Origin: Sphingomonadaceae bacterium
GTDB lineage: Bacteria; Pseudomonadota; Alphaproteobacteria; Sphingomonadales; Sphingomonadaceae
Length of the DNA stretch: 64,000 nt
NCBI GenBank assembly: GCA_025056155.1
Contig: JANWWL010000006.1
Span: 62,001 to 126,000, forward strand
Direction: 5' to 3'
Shown here: positions 1-10,456 of the stretch, piece after piece
Position numbering within the stretch: position 1 is the stretch's first letter
Layout of the letters: the number at the start of each line of letters is the position of its first letter
Position numbers and translations under genes: made by a program
Notes under the pieces: generated by a model
The model's database searches: none
What the model saw: only the letters and a program-made list of their open reading frames with translations
Told to the model about the DNA's origin: nothing

Positions 1-1
1 T

Positions 2-1450
2 CGCCTGCACCGGCTGGGGAGCGCGCCAGGGTCGGATCCCGTCCTCTACCGCGAGGAGGCCGACTTCTGGGTGAGCGTGGCGACGAGCCAGGACCGGCGC
101 TGGCTCCTCATCACCGCATCGCAGCCCGCAACGTCGGAGGTGCGCCTCGTCCCGGCCGACGCGCCGTTCGCCACCCCCCGGCTCGTCCGCCCGCGGCAGA
201 CGGGCGTGCGCTACCAGGTGGACTCCGGTGGCGGCCGGCTCGTGGTGCTGGCCAACGACACCCATCCCAACTTCCGGCTCGCCCTGGCCTCGCCCGAGGC
301 CCCCGACCGCTGGGAAACACTGCTCCAAGGCTCGGACCGGCTCTACCTGACCGGGGTCACGCCCTTCGCGTCCTATCTGGCGGTCGAGGAAAAGGCCGAC
401 GGCCTGGAGCGGATCCGCCTGATGTTTCCGAACGGGCGATCGCACTTCCCCCGCTTGCCCGAGGAGGTCGGCAGCGTGGCGCTGGGGACCAACGCCGAGC
501 CCGACGCCGCTCAATTGCGCCTCGTCTATTCCTCGATGGTCTCGCCCGAGACGGTCTTCGACTACGACGTCGCGACCGACCGGCTGGTGACGCGCAAGGT
601 CCAGCGCATCCCCTCGGGCTACGACCCCGGGCTCTATGTCACCGAGCGGCTGATGGCCCCCGCCCGCGACGGGGTGCAGGTGCCGGTGACCCTTCTCATG
701 CGTCGCGACCACCTCAGGGACGGCAGCCGGCCGCTCCACGTGTATGGCTATGCGGCCTACGGCTACGGTCTGCCGCCGAGCTTCTCGTCGACCCGGCTGT
801 CGCTCGTCGACCGAGGCTTCGCCTACGCCCTGATCCACGCCCGGGGTGGCGACGACCTGGGCTACACCTGGTATCTGGACGGCAAGCTCGAACGGAAGAT
901 CAACAGCTTCCACGACTTCATCGATGCCACCCGCTTCCTGCACGGTGCGGGCTTCGGCCGGCCCGAGGTCACCTCGGCTTCGGGCGGATCGGCGGGCGGC
1001 TGGCTCATGGGGCTGGTGGCCACCTGGGCACCCCAGCTCTACCGGGCGGTCGTGGCCCACGTGCCGTTCGTCGACGTGCTCAACACCATGCTGGACGAGA
1101 CCCTGCCGCTCACCCCCGGGGAATGGCCGGAATGGGGCGATCCCCGCACGGATGAGGCCGCCTTCCGGCGGCTGCTGGAACTTTCCCCGTACGACCAGGT
1201 GCGCCGGCAGGACTATCCGGCCCTCCTGGTCACGGCCGGAATCGCCGACCCGCGCGTCACCTACTGGGAACCGGCCAAGTGGGTGGCGCGCCTCAGGGCC
1301 GAATCGGGTTCGCGCAACCCCATCCTCCTCAAGACGAACATGGAAGCCGGGCATGGCGGACGGTCGGGCCGCTACGAGCGGCTGCGCGAGGTGGCCGAGG
1401 AATACGCCTTCATCCTGAGCGTGTTCGACGGTCGGCTGGGCCGGCCTTGA
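2..1450 (+). CDS. Oligopeptidase B / S9A-type prolyl oligopeptidase family protein, 5'-truncated by the window edge
   Basis: Open frame runs back to base 2 (RLHRLGSAPGSDPVLYREEADFWVSV...). GGSAGGW nucleophile region and C-terminal GHGG histidine region are typical of PtrB. Confidence 0.88.
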   Translation, partial: RLHRLGSAPGSDPVLYREEADFWVSVATSQDRRWLLITASQPATSEVRLVPADAPFATPRLVRPRQTGVRYQVDSGGGRLVVLANDTHPNFRLALASPEAPDRWETLLQGSDRLYLTGVTPFASYLAVEEKADGLERIRLMFPNGRSHFPRLPEEVGSVALGTNAEPDAAQLRLVYSSMVSPETVFDYDVATDRLVTRKVQRIPSGYDPGLYVTERLMAPARDGVQVPVTLLMRRDHLRDGSRPLHVYGYAAYGYGLPPSFSSTRLSLVDRGFAYALIHARGGDDLGYTWYLDGKLERKINSFHDFIDATRFLHGAGFGRPEVTSASGGSAGGWLMGLVATWAPQLYRAVVAHVPFVDVLNTMLDETLPLTPGEWPEWGDPRTDEAAFRRLLELSPYDQVRRQDYPALLVTAGIADPRVTYWEPAKWVARLRAESGSRNPILLKTNMEAGHGGRSGRYERLREVAEEYAFILSVFDGRLGRP

Positions 1451-2002
1451 CGTCCCGGCGGGCGCGCGGGGCGGCACGTGCGCGCGGGGCGGCACGTGGA
1501 GGTGCGCGCAGGGCCCGGAAGCACCCCTTCTTCGGCTCGAGGCGGGCGACGACGGCCATCGAGCTCGCCCCGCAATCCCGCCAGCCGGCGGAAAAAGCCC
1601 GGTTGCTGGCGGTAAAGGCGCCGGAGACGAAGGACGAGGCCGAGTTTCAAGGTCTGTTGGCCGAGGCCAACGTCCAGCTCGAACTCGCGTGACCGGGACG
1701 GCGCGGGACGACGTCGGCTGCCCCGGCGGCCCGGGGTTCGCGCCGTCGCCCGTCCTCGCCCAAGCGCAACACCTCGCCCGCACCCGCAAGAAGGTGCGGA
1801 CGCGCACCGAAGAGACCGCCCGACACGCCGACCGACGGTGGATCGCCTGCGCGATCCTTGATCCCTTTGCCGTCCCCTTCCTGACCCTCATGCCCCTTGC
1901 CTTCCTCCTCGTGCTCGTGGAGCCCGAGGGGGGGGAAGGAGCTGTCCCAGCGCGCCATCGTTGCTCGGGTGCGGTGGCCCTTCTGACCCTCGTCGTGGGG
2001 TG

Positions 2003-2779
2003 CTATTTCGGCGAGGAGGCCTGAAGGGCGGCCTCGCGGGCGGCGGCCAGCCGCGCGGCCTCGGTACCTGGATGGGCCTGCGCCACCAGCGCCCACACGG
2101 CGCGGGCCGCCTCCAGGTCGCCCGCCGCGGCGGCCACGTCCCCCTGCTCCAGCATCACGTCGGGATCGGACGGGGCGAGTGCCGAGGCCACCGCCACTTC
2201 CCGCTGGGCAAGCCCCACCTCGCCCATCCGGCGGGCCAGCGCCGCCGACAGCAGCGCGGCGGTGGCGTCGGTGGGATGGAGGGTCCGCGCTCGGTCCAGG
2301 TCGCGCCGTGCCTCGGCCAACGCGCCCGTTTCCACAAGCGCCCGGGCCCGGTCGACGAGCAGCCCCGCCTCGAGCTTCGGCGCGAACGCGCCGACTGCGG
2401 CGATCGCGCTCGTGAAGTGCTGGGCCGCGCGCCCTGGCTCGCCGGCCAACAGGGCGGCGTTTCCCGCTTGACCCCAGAGTTCTGGTACCAGCGGATGGTT
2501 CGCCCGCTCGGCCAAGCGCGCGGCCTCGGCCAACGCGGCCGCCGCGTCGGCATGCCGCCCCTGGGTCAACAGGGCGAGGCCCAGGCAATGGCGGGCCGGC
2601 ACGCCGCCCGCGCGCTCGGCGATCCAGGCGCGGGCGAACCGCTCGGCGAGCGCCGGGTCGGCCCCCAGCGCCGCGCGCGTGCACCCCTCGTACAGCGCGG
2701 CCTGTGGCGGCGGCTCCACTCCGTCCGGGGGCACGGGACCGATGGCCGCCTGGGCGAGCGCGAGGACGACCCTCAGCAC
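2003..2779 (-). CDS. Tetratricopeptide-repeat protein
   Basis: 258 aa, GTG start overlapping the stop of the upstream hydrolase gene; repeated A-rich helical TPR-like units (LTQGRHADAAAALAEAARLA, LVETGALAEARRDLDRARTLHP). Confidence 0.7.
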   Translation of the reverse strand: MLRVVLALAQAAIGPVPPDGVEPPPQAALYEGCTRAALGADPALAERFARAWIAERAGGVPARHCLGLALLTQGRHADAAAALAEAARLAERANHPLVPELWGQAGNAALLAGEPGRAAQHFTSAIAAVGAFAPKLEAGLLVDRARALVETGALAEARRDLDRARTLHPTDATAALLSAALARRMGEVGLAQREVAVASALAPSDPDVMLEQGDVAAAAGDLEAARAVWALVAQAHPGTEAARLAAAREAALQASSPK

Positions 2780-3564
2780 CGGGCGAGGAGTTCGTCCACC
2801 GTTCGCGCCAGAAGCTCGAGCTCGGCCGGCCCGCTCAAGCGATGATCCCCACCCTTCACCAACACCAGGCGCACGTCGGCAGAGGCGAGTGCCCGCATGA
2901 GACGCACCGAGATTTCCCAGGGCACGTCGTCGTCCGCCTCCCCGTGGAGGAGACGGACGGGGGCATCGATCGCGATCGGGCCAGCCAAAAGGCGGGCCTC
3001 ACGCGCATCCTCGAGGAAGGTGCGCGTGAACCGCTGGGGCTCAGAGCCATAACGGCTGGCGCGCAGGAAGAAGCCGTCACGGATGAGGGCCTCGCGTTCG
3101 GCTGCCGAAAGGGCCAAACCCCATTCGGGGAAATCCGGGGCGGCGGCGATGCCCACGAGCCCCCGGACGCGCGGGCCGAGGGCGAGCGCCAGGCGCAGCA
3201 TGATCCAGGCCCCCATCGACGAGCCCACGAGCAGGAGGGAGCCCGAGGGGTGCACATGGTCGACGACGGCCCGGGCGTCGGCCGTCCAGCGGGTGATCGA
3301 GCCATCGTCGAAGCGCCCTTGGGAAGCGCCGCAGCCCGAATAGTCGAGCCTGAGGTAGGCGAACCCCTGGGCCCGAGCCCGGTGGGCGAGGAACGTCGCC
3401 TTGGTGCCGGCCATGTCGGAACCGTAGCCGGGCAGGAAGACGACGAGGGGCCCGGGGCCCGGCTGGTGGCGGAAGGCCAGTCGGACGCCGTCGCCGCGGT
3501 CGAGGAACGCCGGCTCCTCGGTCGGCACGCCGGTGGGCATCGCCCGGGAGGTTCCTGGCGTCAT
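2773..3564 (-). CDS. Alpha/beta hydrolase
   Basis: GSSMGAW nucleophile elbow, LHGEADDDVPW acid region, GGDHRLS histidine region; ATG overlaps the upstream stop (ATGA). Confidence 0.85.
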   Translation of the reverse strand: MTPGTSRAMPTGVPTEEPAFLDRGDGVRLAFRHQPGPGPLVVFLPGYGSDMAGTKATFLAHRARAQGFAYLRLDYSGCGASQGRFDDGSITRWTADARAVVDHVHPSGSLLLVGSSMGAWIMLRLALALGPRVRGLVGIAAAPDFPEWGLALSAAEREALIRDGFFLRASRYGSEPQRFTRTFLEDAREARLLAGPIAIDAPVRLLHGEADDDVPWEISVRLMRALASADVRLVLVKGGDHRLSGPAELELLARTVDELLARC

Positions 3565-4463
3565 GGCTCGCGCTCGGCCCAGGCCGCCAGCAGGGCCGAG
3601 GGGGTGGCGAACCACACGTCGTTGCGAGCGAGAAGCGTATCGAGGAGCCTCTCGACCGCGGCGATCCGGTAGGGAAGGCCTGAGACATAGGGCACGAGCT
3701 CGAGGCCCAGCATCCGTCCCCCTTCGCCCGCCAAGACCGCGACCGCTTCGGCCACCTGGCGCGCCCAGTCGGCGGCAAGAGCGCCCAGCTGGCCGATCAC
3801 CTGGCGGTCCGCGAGCTCGTGATGGAGCGGCACGTTGATCAGGCCATTGGCGAACCGCCACGGCCGGTCGTCGTTCGGCCAGTCGAGCGTGAAGGTGAAG
3901 CCCGCGTCCTTCAAGATCTGGGGCGTGCGCCAACTCTGCGACCGGGCGATCGACAGCCATCCCGAAGGCGCCTCTCCCAACGCGGCCCAGCGCGCCCGGG
4001 TGTCGGTCACGATGCTGCGTTCCTCCGCTTCGGACAGCGAGGAGTCGATGACGTCGTTCATGGTGCGCCCGTGTGCCACGATCTCGTGGCCACCCGCCCG
4101 CACGGCCTCGAGGAGGGCCGGATAGCGCTCCGCCACTGCGACGTTCATGGCCACGGCACCCTTGAGCCCGCGGGCCTCGAGCGCGTCCAGCAGGCGGAAG
4201 ATGCCGATGCGGTTGCCATAGTCGCGCGCCGTGTAGTGGCGGTAGTCGGGAAAGGGGGTGGCCATATGGCCCGGAGCGCGGAACGGCCGGTCGGACGGGG
4301 TGAGGGGGAAGAATTCGCTCACCACCACCGGAAGGACGACCACGCGCGCTCCGTGGGGCCAGGCGAGCGGCGGGCGGTGCGGCCAGGGCTGCCAGGAGTA
4401 CAGGTCGTGATCATAGCCGTAGCGCCGACGGGGATAGGCGAGGTAGGCGGGATCGAGCGTCAC
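3561..4463 (-). CDS. Polysaccharide deacetylase family protein (PuuE/allantoinase-like branch)
   Basis: 300 aa, GTG start in a GTGA overlap; motifs RDYGNRIGIFRLLDALEARGLKGAVAMN and GGHEIVAHGRTMND. Confidence 0.75.
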   Translation of the reverse strand: MTLDPAYLAYPRRRYGYDHDLYSWQPWPHRPPLAWPHGARVVVLPVVVSEFFPLTPSDRPFRAPGHMATPFPDYRHYTARDYGNRIGIFRLLDALEARGLKGAVAMNVAVAERYPALLEAVRAGGHEIVAHGRTMNDVIDSSLSEAEERSIVTDTRARWAALGEAPSGWLSIARSQSWRTPQILKDAGFTFTLDWPNDDRPWRFANGLINVPLHHELADRQVIGQLGALAADWARQVAEAVAVLAGEGGRMLGLELVPYVSGLPYRIAAVERLLDTLLARNDVWFATPSALLAAWAEREP

Positions 4464-5407
4464 GCCACGGCCCCTTCGGACTGAGGGGGGGGCACTTGGG
4501 CGCGAAAGGCCGCGACGATGTCCGAGGCCTTGGCGATCCACGCCCGGGGATCGGCCGCGATGTGCTTCAGCACCCGCCGGAACGGGCCGATCCGGTGGGG
4601 CTGGCCGATCAGGTAGGCGTGAAGCGGAATGCACATCACCGTACCCGTTCCAGCACCTTCGACCGCCAGCCGCTCGAACTGAGCGATCAGCGCATCGGCA
4701 TACTCGTCCGGGCTCATCCGATAGACGATGAAGCCGTAGTGGTCGTTGACCTCGAGGCTGTAGGGCAGGGCCACGAGCGGCCCATGACGGGTGGTGATCC
4801 AGGTGGGCTGGTCGTCGTGGTAGAGGTCGCAGGTGTAGTCCAGGCCCGCCTCGGCCAGCAGGTCGAAGGTGTGGAGCGTGTGGGTGAGCGCTGGGGCCAG
4901 CCAGCCGCGGATGCGCTGGCCCGTGGCGGCCAGCACCGTCTCGATCGAGTCGCGGATGATCTCCCGTTCCTGGTCGGGCGACATGTCGTAGGCATAGCGG
5001 GTGTTGGTGATCCCGTGGCTGAAGAACTCCCAGCCGCGGGCGACGGCATCGGCCACCACCTCGGGGTGGTGTTGGCACAGCGCCACCGACAGCGACACTG
5101 AGCCTGGGAAGCCGTGCTCGCTCATGGCCTCGGCCATCCGCCAGTGCGCGACACGGTTGCCGTAGTCGCGATGGCCGAAGCCCACCACGTCGGGGTGCGG
5201 GCGGGCCCAAGCCTTGCGCTTCGGATGGGGGGGCGGGTCGGCCTCGTAGTATTCGAGGTTGGGGGCGATCCACACGGCCACCGTGCGGCCGCCAGGCCAG
5301 GCGAGCGGCCGGCGCCCCCGCCACGGCTGGTAGGGATAAAGACCGGGATCCTCCACGGCCCTTCTTGTTCCCTCAGCCGCAGCCCTTGGCAACGGGCCAG
5401 GCCCCAT
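4460..5407 (-). CDS. Polysaccharide deacetylase family protein, tandem paralogue of the next gene
   Basis: HRDYGNRVAHWRMAEAMSEHGFPGSVSLSVALCQHHPEVV and GWEFFSHGITNTRYAY align with the neighbouring gene. ORF is open to 5455; ATG at 5407 preferred. Confidence 0.75.
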   Translation of the reverse strand: MGPGPLPRAAAEGTRRAVEDPGLYPYQPWRGRRPLAWPGGRTVAVWIAPNLEYYEADPPPHPKRKAWARPHPDVVGFGHRDYGNRVAHWRMAEAMSEHGFPGSVSLSVALCQHHPEVVADAVARGWEFFSHGITNTRYAYDMSPDQEREIIRDSIETVLAATGQRIRGWLAPALTHTLHTFDLLAEAGLDYTCDLYHDDQPTWITTRHGPLVALPYSLEVNDHYGFIVYRMSPDEYADALIAQFERLAVEGAGTGTVMCIPLHAYLIGQPHRIGPFRRVLKHIAADPRAWIAKASDIVAAFRAQVPPPQSEGAVA

Positions 5408-5468
5408 CGACCCTGGCCGACGTGGGCCAGCGCCATGGGCACGGAGCGGGCCCAACGCCGTGGCCCGG

Positions 5469-5930
5469 TCAGGCCTTCACGGACTTCGAGAGCTGGCCCA
5501 CGAAGGTCTCGAAGTCCTTGGCCTCGCGGAACTCGCGATACACGCTCGCGAAGCGCACGTAGGCCACGGGATCGAGCTGGGCCAGGCCCTCCATCACCAA
5601 GGTGCCGATCTGCTCGGCCGTCACCTCCGCCTCGCCCAGCGCTTCCAGCTGGCGCTGGATCGAGGAGACCAGACGCTCGATCCGCTCGGGCTCGATGTCG
5701 CGCTTGCGACAGGCCACCAGGATCGACCGGGCGAGCTTCTCCCGGTCGAACGGCTCGCGCCGACCCGATTTCTTGATCACCACGAGCTCGCGCAACTGCA
5801 CGCGCTCGAAGGTCGTGAAGCGCGCCCCGCAGGCGTTGCATTGCCGTCGGCGACGGATCGCCGTGCCGTCCTCGGTGGGGCGGCTGTCCTTCACCTGGGT
5901 GTCGTCGGCGTGGCAGAAAGGACAGCGCAT
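5469..5930 (-). CDS. nrdR: Transcriptional repressor NrdR
   Basis: [17 protein letters not shown]..., zinc ribbon CPFC/CNAC and ATP-cone domain; 153 aa. Confidence 0.97.
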   Translation of the reverse strand: MRCPFCHADDTQVKDSRPTEDGTAIRRRRQCNACGARFTTFERVQLRELVVIKKSGRREPFDREKLARSILVACRKRDIEPERIERLVSSIQRQLEALGEAEVTAEQIGTLVMEGLAQLDPVAYVRFASVYREFREAKDFETFVGQLSKSVKA

Positions 5931-5960
5931 GGCACGGCCAAGGGCGAGACGCGTCCGGCG

Positions 5961-7256
5961 TTACGGATAGATCGGGAACCGCCGGGTCAGCGCCCGCACG
6001 CGATCCCGGACGGCCGCTTCCACCCGACCATTGCCTTCGGGCCCGTGGGCCGCGAGCCCGTCGAGGACGTCGGCGATCATCTCGCCCACCTGGCGGAACT
6101 CGGCCGGCCCGAAGCCCCGGGTGGTGGCCGCGGGCGAGCCCACGCGGATGCCGCTCGTCTTGGTGGGCGGCAGCGGGTCGAAGGGCACCCCGTTCTTGTT
6201 GCAGGTGATGCCCGCGCGCTCGAGGGCGGCGTCGGCATCCGCACCGGTCAGCCCCTTGGGCCGCAGATCCACCAGGGCCAAGTGGGTGTCGGTGCCGCCC
6301 GCCACGAGGGCACAGCCCCGTTCCTCGAGCGTGGCGGCCAGCACGCGGGCGTTCGCCACCACCGCACGGGCATAGTCGCGAAACGCCGGCTGCAGCGCTT
6401 CGCCGAACGCCACGGCCTTGGCCGCGATCACGTGCATCAGGGGCCCGCCCTGCAGGCCGGGAAACACGGCGGCGTCGATCTTGCGGGCCAGGGCCGGATC
6501 GTCCGTCAGGATCATGCCGCCGCGCGGGCCGCGCAGCGTCTTGTGCGTGGTGGTGGTGACGACGTGGGCGTGCGGGAACGGAGAGGGATGCGCCCCACCC
6601 GCCACGAGCCCGGCGAAGTGGGCCATGTCGACCATGAGCCACGCCCCGACCGAATCGGCGATGGCGCGCATGGCTGCAAAGTCGATGCGCCGCGGATAGG
6701 CCGATCCGCCCGCGATGACAAGGCGCGGCTTCTCGGCCTTGGCCAGGTCGGCCACCTGGTCGTAGTCGATGAGGTGGGTGTCGGCCCGCACGCCATACTG
6801 GACGGCGCGGAACCATTTGCCCGACACCGAGGCCTTGGCTCCGTGGGTCAGGTGGCCACCGGCCGCCAGGCTCAACCCCATGATCGTGTCGCCCGGCTGC
6901 AGCAGGGCCAGGAACACCGCCGCATTCGCCTGGGCCCCTGCGTGGGGCTGAACGTTCGCATGCGCACAACCGAACAGGGCCTTCGCCCGCTCGATCGCGA
7001 GCGCTTCCACGGCATCCGAAGGACCGCAGCCCTGGTAATAGCGGCGGCCGGGATAGCCCTCGGCGTACTTGTTGGTGAACACCGACCCCAGCGCTTCTAG
7101 CACCGCGCGGCTCACGATGTTCTCGGACGCGATGAGTTCGATCTGCTCCTGCTGCCGGCGCAATTCGTCGGCCAGGGCGGCGAAGACCTGGGGGTCGGCT
7201 TCGGCCAGCGTTTCAGTGAAGAACCCTTCCCGGGCGGTGGCGGGCAGCGTGCTCAT
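5961..7256 (-). CDS. glyA: Serine hydroxymethyltransferase
   Basis: [37 protein letters not shown] and [17 protein letters not shown]-lysine motif. Confidence 0.97.
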   Translation of the reverse strand: MSTLPATAREGFFTETLAEADPQVFAALADELRRQQEQIELIASENIVSRAVLEALGSVFTNKYAEGYPGRRYYQGCGPSDAVEALAIERAKALFGCAHANVQPHAGAQANAAVFLALLQPGDTIMGLSLAAGGHLTHGAKASVSGKWFRAVQYGVRADTHLIDYDQVADLAKAEKPRLVIAGGSAYPRRIDFAAMRAIADSVGAWLMVDMAHFAGLVAGGAHPSPFPHAHVVTTTTHKTLRGPRGGMILTDDPALARKIDAAVFPGLQGGPLMHVIAAKAVAFGEALQPAFRDYARAVVANARVLAATLEERGCALVAGGTDTHLALVDLRPKGLTGADADAALERAGITCNKNGVPFDPLPPTKTSGIRVGSPAATTRGFGPAEFRQVGEMIADVLDGLAAHGPEGNGRVEAAVRDRVRALTRRFPIYP

Positions 7257-7262
7257 GGACCC

Positions 7263-7700
7263 TCATCCCAGCTTCCGGACGCGGGGGCCGTGCCGGCCGC
7301 CCGCGAACGGGGTGGACAGGAACGCATCCAGGGCGTCGCGGGCCGTCTCGAGCCCGATGAGCCGCGCCCCGAAGGCGATCAGGTTGCAGTCGTTGTGCGC
7401 CCGGGCCAGGCGCGCGGACAGATGATCGTGCACCAGGGCGCAGCGCGCCCCCGGCACGCGGTTGGCGGCGATCGACATCCCGATCCCCGAACCGCACACG
7501 ACCACGCCGAAGGCCGCCTCGCCCCGGGCCACGGCCTCGGCGCACGCCCGACCGTAGTCGGGGTAGTCCACCGGTGGGTCGGGCGAATCGGTGCCGAGGT
7601 CCATGAGCTCATGGCCGGCGGCCCTCAGGTCGCGCGCCAGGGCGTCCTTCAGCGCGAAGCCCGCATGGTCGGCGGCAATGGCGATGCGCACCAGGCTCAC
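7263..7700 (-). CDS. rpiB: Ribose 5-phosphate isomerase B
   Basis: IAADHAGFALKDAL, CGSGIGMSIAANRVPGARCALV; upstream of glyA-nrdR. Confidence 0.95.
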   Translation of the reverse strand: MSLVRIAIAADHAGFALKDALARDLRAAGHELMDLGTDSPDPPVDYPDYGRACAEAVARGEAAFGVVVCGSGIGMSIAANRVPGARCALVHDHLSARLARAHNDCNLIAFGARLIGLETARDALDAFLSTPFAGGRHGPRVRKLG

Positions 7701-7779
7701 ACCTCAAGCGATTGGGGGCGGCCGGCCACCTATGGCCCGAAATCTCGGGGCCGCCAAGCGCCCCCGGGAAGCCCCAGGG

Positions 7780-8469
7780 CTAGCCGATCTCGAACACGAT
7801 GGTGACGGTCGCGCTCACCTCCTGTTCGCCTGGCTCCACGGGAGGAGCCGCAGCCACCTCGGCGGCCATGGGCGCGGCCGCGCGCATCAGGGGCACGATA
7901 GGCGGGCGGGCGTCGCCTTCCGTAATCTCGAGCACGCGCCCCAGCTTCACGCCGGCCGCCGCCGCCAGGACTTCGGCGCGCGCGCGCGCCCGCCGCACAG
8001 CCTCGGCCCGGGCCTGGTCGAGGAGCGGCTCGGGCCGGTCGATGCCGAAGGCCGGCCCGTCGATGCGGTTCGCCCCTTCCGCCACCAGCGCCTGGATCAC
8101 GGGGCCCACGCGCGCCAGGTCGCGCAACCGCACCGTGACGCTGTTCGTGGCCTCGTAGCCCGTGATCTGCGGCCGGCGCCCATCGCCATAGCGGTACTGT
8201 GGCTGCACGGTGACCTGGGCCGTGCGGATGTCGCGGTCGGCCACGCCAGCGCGCTTGAGCGCGGACACCACCCGGCCCATGCGCTCGCCGTTCGCCGCCA
8301 GGGCGGCCCCCGCATCGGGCGCTTGCGTCACGACCCCGGCACCAATCGTCGCCATATCCGGCCGCGCCTTGACCGAGGCCTGGGCCGTCACCGTCAGGCG
8401 GGGCGGGGTCTCGGCCGTCACGGGCAGAGCCCAGAGCAGGGCGGCGGCGAGAATCGGCAAGGTGCGCAT
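7780..8469 (-). CDS. SIMPLE/DUF541 domain periplasmic protein
   Basis: Signal peptide; PRLTVTAQASVKARPDMATIGAGVVTQAPDAGAAL..., YEATNSVTVRLRDL pattern typical of the SIMPLE family. Confidence 0.88.
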   Translation of the reverse strand: MRTLPILAAALLWALPVTAETPPRLTVTAQASVKARPDMATIGAGVVTQAPDAGAALAANGERMGRVVSALKRAGVADRDIRTAQVTVQPQYRYGDGRRPQITGYEATNSVTVRLRDLARVGPVIQALVAEGANRIDGPAFGIDRPEPLLDQARAEAVRRARARAEVLAAAAGVKLGRVLEITEGDARPPIVPLMRAAAPMAAEVAAAPPVEPGEQEVSATVTIVFEIG

Positions 8470-8550
8470 AACGGGGCTCCTCTCAACGGGCGGGCACGCG
8501 ATGGCTGGGCGGGGCTTTCGTTCCGCGGACGGTGGCGCCAGGAAGTGCCA

Positions 8551-9102
8551 ATGGCGCTCCTCCTGCCGCCACTTGAGCTGCTGGCGCTGGCGGTCGGCCT
8601 GGCGGCCGACGCCACGGCCGTCGCCCTGGCCCGCGGGCTGGCCGTGCCGCCCGGGACCTCCCGCTGGCGTTCCGCTGCCGCCACGGGGCTCGCCTTCGGT
8701 TCGGCCCAGGCCCTGATGCCGCTGTTGGGGCTGGGCGTGGCCATCATGCTGGTGGGCCCCTTCGTGCGCGCGGCGCATTGGCTTGCCTTCGTGGTGCTCG
8801 CGGTGCTCGGGATCGGGATGATGCGCAAGGGGCTTTCGGGCCAGCCGGCGGCCGCCCCGGCGGCCCTGCTGCCGGCCGCCCTCGCCACCAGCCTGGACGC
8901 GGCCGCAGCCGGCGTGGCCCTGCCGTTGCTGGGGTGGCCCGCCTGGGCGTCGGTGGCGCTGATCGGAGTGGTGACGGCGGGCCTCGCGGCCGGTGCGGTG
9001 CTGGCCGGGGCCGCGGCGGGAGCGTGGCTGGGGTCGCGGGCCACGGCCGCGGGGGGCGCGATCCTGGTGCTGGTGGGCCTGCGAATCGCCTGGGGGGCTT
9101 GA
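8551..9102 (+). CDS. MntP-like manganese efflux membrane protein
   Basis: Multi-TM; LALAVGLAADATAVALARG and internally related LLPAALATSLDAAAAGVAL, resembling the paired Asp motifs of MntP/DUF204. Confidence 0.72.
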   Translation: MALLLPPLELLALAVGLAADATAVALARGLAVPPGTSRWRSAAATGLAFGSAQALMPLLGLGVAIMLVGPFVRAAHWLAFVVLAVLGIGMMRKGLSGQPAAAPAALLPAALATSLDAAAAGVALPLLGWPAWASVALIGVVTAGLAAGAVLAGAAAGAWLGSRATAAGGAILVLVGLRIAWGA

Positions 9103-9271
9103 GCGTGCCCGGCCGCCCTCCCTGCGGCGAAACGCCGGGGATGGGGCGGGATCGGGGCTTTCCCGGCCGAAACGGTTCATGTAAGCGCGGCTCAAATCGC
9201 GATAGCCTCGACGCCGGTCAGGGCCGCCCGCGGCCGGCGCCTTGCCAGAAGCGGAGCCGTCGGCTGGGCCC

Positions 9272-10450
9272 ATGAACATGCATCTTCCCCCCCTCACGCT
9301 CGACGACCGGCCGACCGCGTGGCGGGTGGCGCGCGCCTGGCTTGCCGCGCCGGCCCGCCGCCGCGCCCTCTGGGTGGCCGCCGCGGCCCTTCTGGTGCTC
9401 GGCGTGTGGCTCCTCGTGGCCAAGGCGCAAAGCCGCGGGCCCGTGGCCCCTCCGTCCGGCCCCCCGACCGTGACGGTCGTCGTGCCGGGCCTCGCTGAGG
9501 TGCGCGAAACCGTCTCGGCCACGGGCACCATCGCCGCCCGGCGCGAGCTTCCCGTGGGCGTGGTGGGCGAAGGGGGCGCGATCGTCGCCGTCCGCACGGA
9601 GGCGGGCCGCTACGTGAAGGCAGGCGAGGTGCTGGCCGAGATCGATTCGGGCGTGCAACGCGCCCAGCTGGCCCAGCTGCAGGCGGCGGTCGGGCAGGCT
9701 CGGGCCGATGCGCGCCTGGCCGCGGCCGAGCTCGACCGGGCCCGCAAGCTCGTCGAGCGGGGCTTCGTCTCCCAAGCCGACCTCGACCGCCGCCAGGCCA
9801 CGCTCGCCGCCGCCCAAGCCCGGGTGGCGGTCGCCGAAGCCCAGGTGCGCGAAATGCGCGAGCGCATCGCCCGGCTGTCGATCCGCGCACCGGAAGCGGG
9901 GCTCGTCCTCTCCCGCCACGTGGAGGAGGGGCAGGTCGTCTCGCCCGCGTCCGGCGCGCTGTTCCGCATCGCCGCCGGCGGTCGGCTCGAGGTGCGGGCC
10001 GAAGTGCCCGAGGCGGACCTGCAACGCCTGAGAGTGGGCGAGGAAGCGCTCGTCACCCCGACCGGATCCGACCGGGCGGTGAAGGGCAGGATCTGGCTCA
10101 TCGAGCCGGTGGTCGACCCCGGGCGACGCCTGGGGGTCGTGCGCATCGACCTGCCGACCGACCCGTCGTTGCGCGCGGGCGGGTTCGCAAGTGTCACCAT
10201 GGCGGACGTCCCTCGCCGCCTGCCCCGCCTGCCGCAGTCGGCGGTGCTCACCGATGCCGACGGCGCCTACGTCTACGTGGTCGATGCGGGCAACCGCGTC
10301 CGCCGGCAGCCCGTCAAGCTGGGCTCGGCCGACCGTGACGGCGTTACCATCGTCGCGGGCCTGGCCGGGCCGGAGCGGGTCGTGGCTTCGGCCGGGGCGT
10401 TCCTGCGGCCCGGCGAGGAGGTGACCCCAGTCCTGCGCCGAGGGGCCTGA
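9272..10450 (+). CDS. RND efflux periplasmic adaptor (membrane fusion protein)
   Basis: Single TM, lipoyl/coiled-coil/beta-barrel layout (TGTIAARRELPVGVVGEGGAI..., GLVLSRHVEEGQVVSPASG); adjacent to the RND pump. Alternative start 9242. Confidence 0.9.
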   Translation: MNMHLPPLTLDDRPTAWRVARAWLAAPARRRALWVAAAALLVLGVWLLVAKAQSRGPVAPPSGPPTVTVVVPGLAEVRETVSATGTIAARRELPVGVVGEGGAIVAVRTEAGRYVKAGEVLAEIDSGVQRAQLAQLQAAVGQARADARLAAAELDRARKLVERGFVSQADLDRRQATLAAAQARVAVAEAQVREMRERIARLSIRAPEAGLVLSRHVEEGQVVSPASGALFRIAAGGRLEVRAEVPEADLQRLRVGEEALVTPTGSDRAVKGRIWLIEPVVDPGRRLGVVRIDLPTDPSLRAGGFASVTMADVPRRLPRLPQSAVLTDADGAYVYVVDAGNRVRRQPVKLGSADRDGVTIVAGLAGPERVVASAGAFLRPGEEVTPVLRRGA

Positions 10451-10456
10451 CGCCCG

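Noticed and set aside
8470-8550. Possible yybP-ykoY manganese riboswitch before the MntP-like gene
   Set aside because: Only about 80 bp separate the divergent genes and I could not recognise the conserved riboswitch core.
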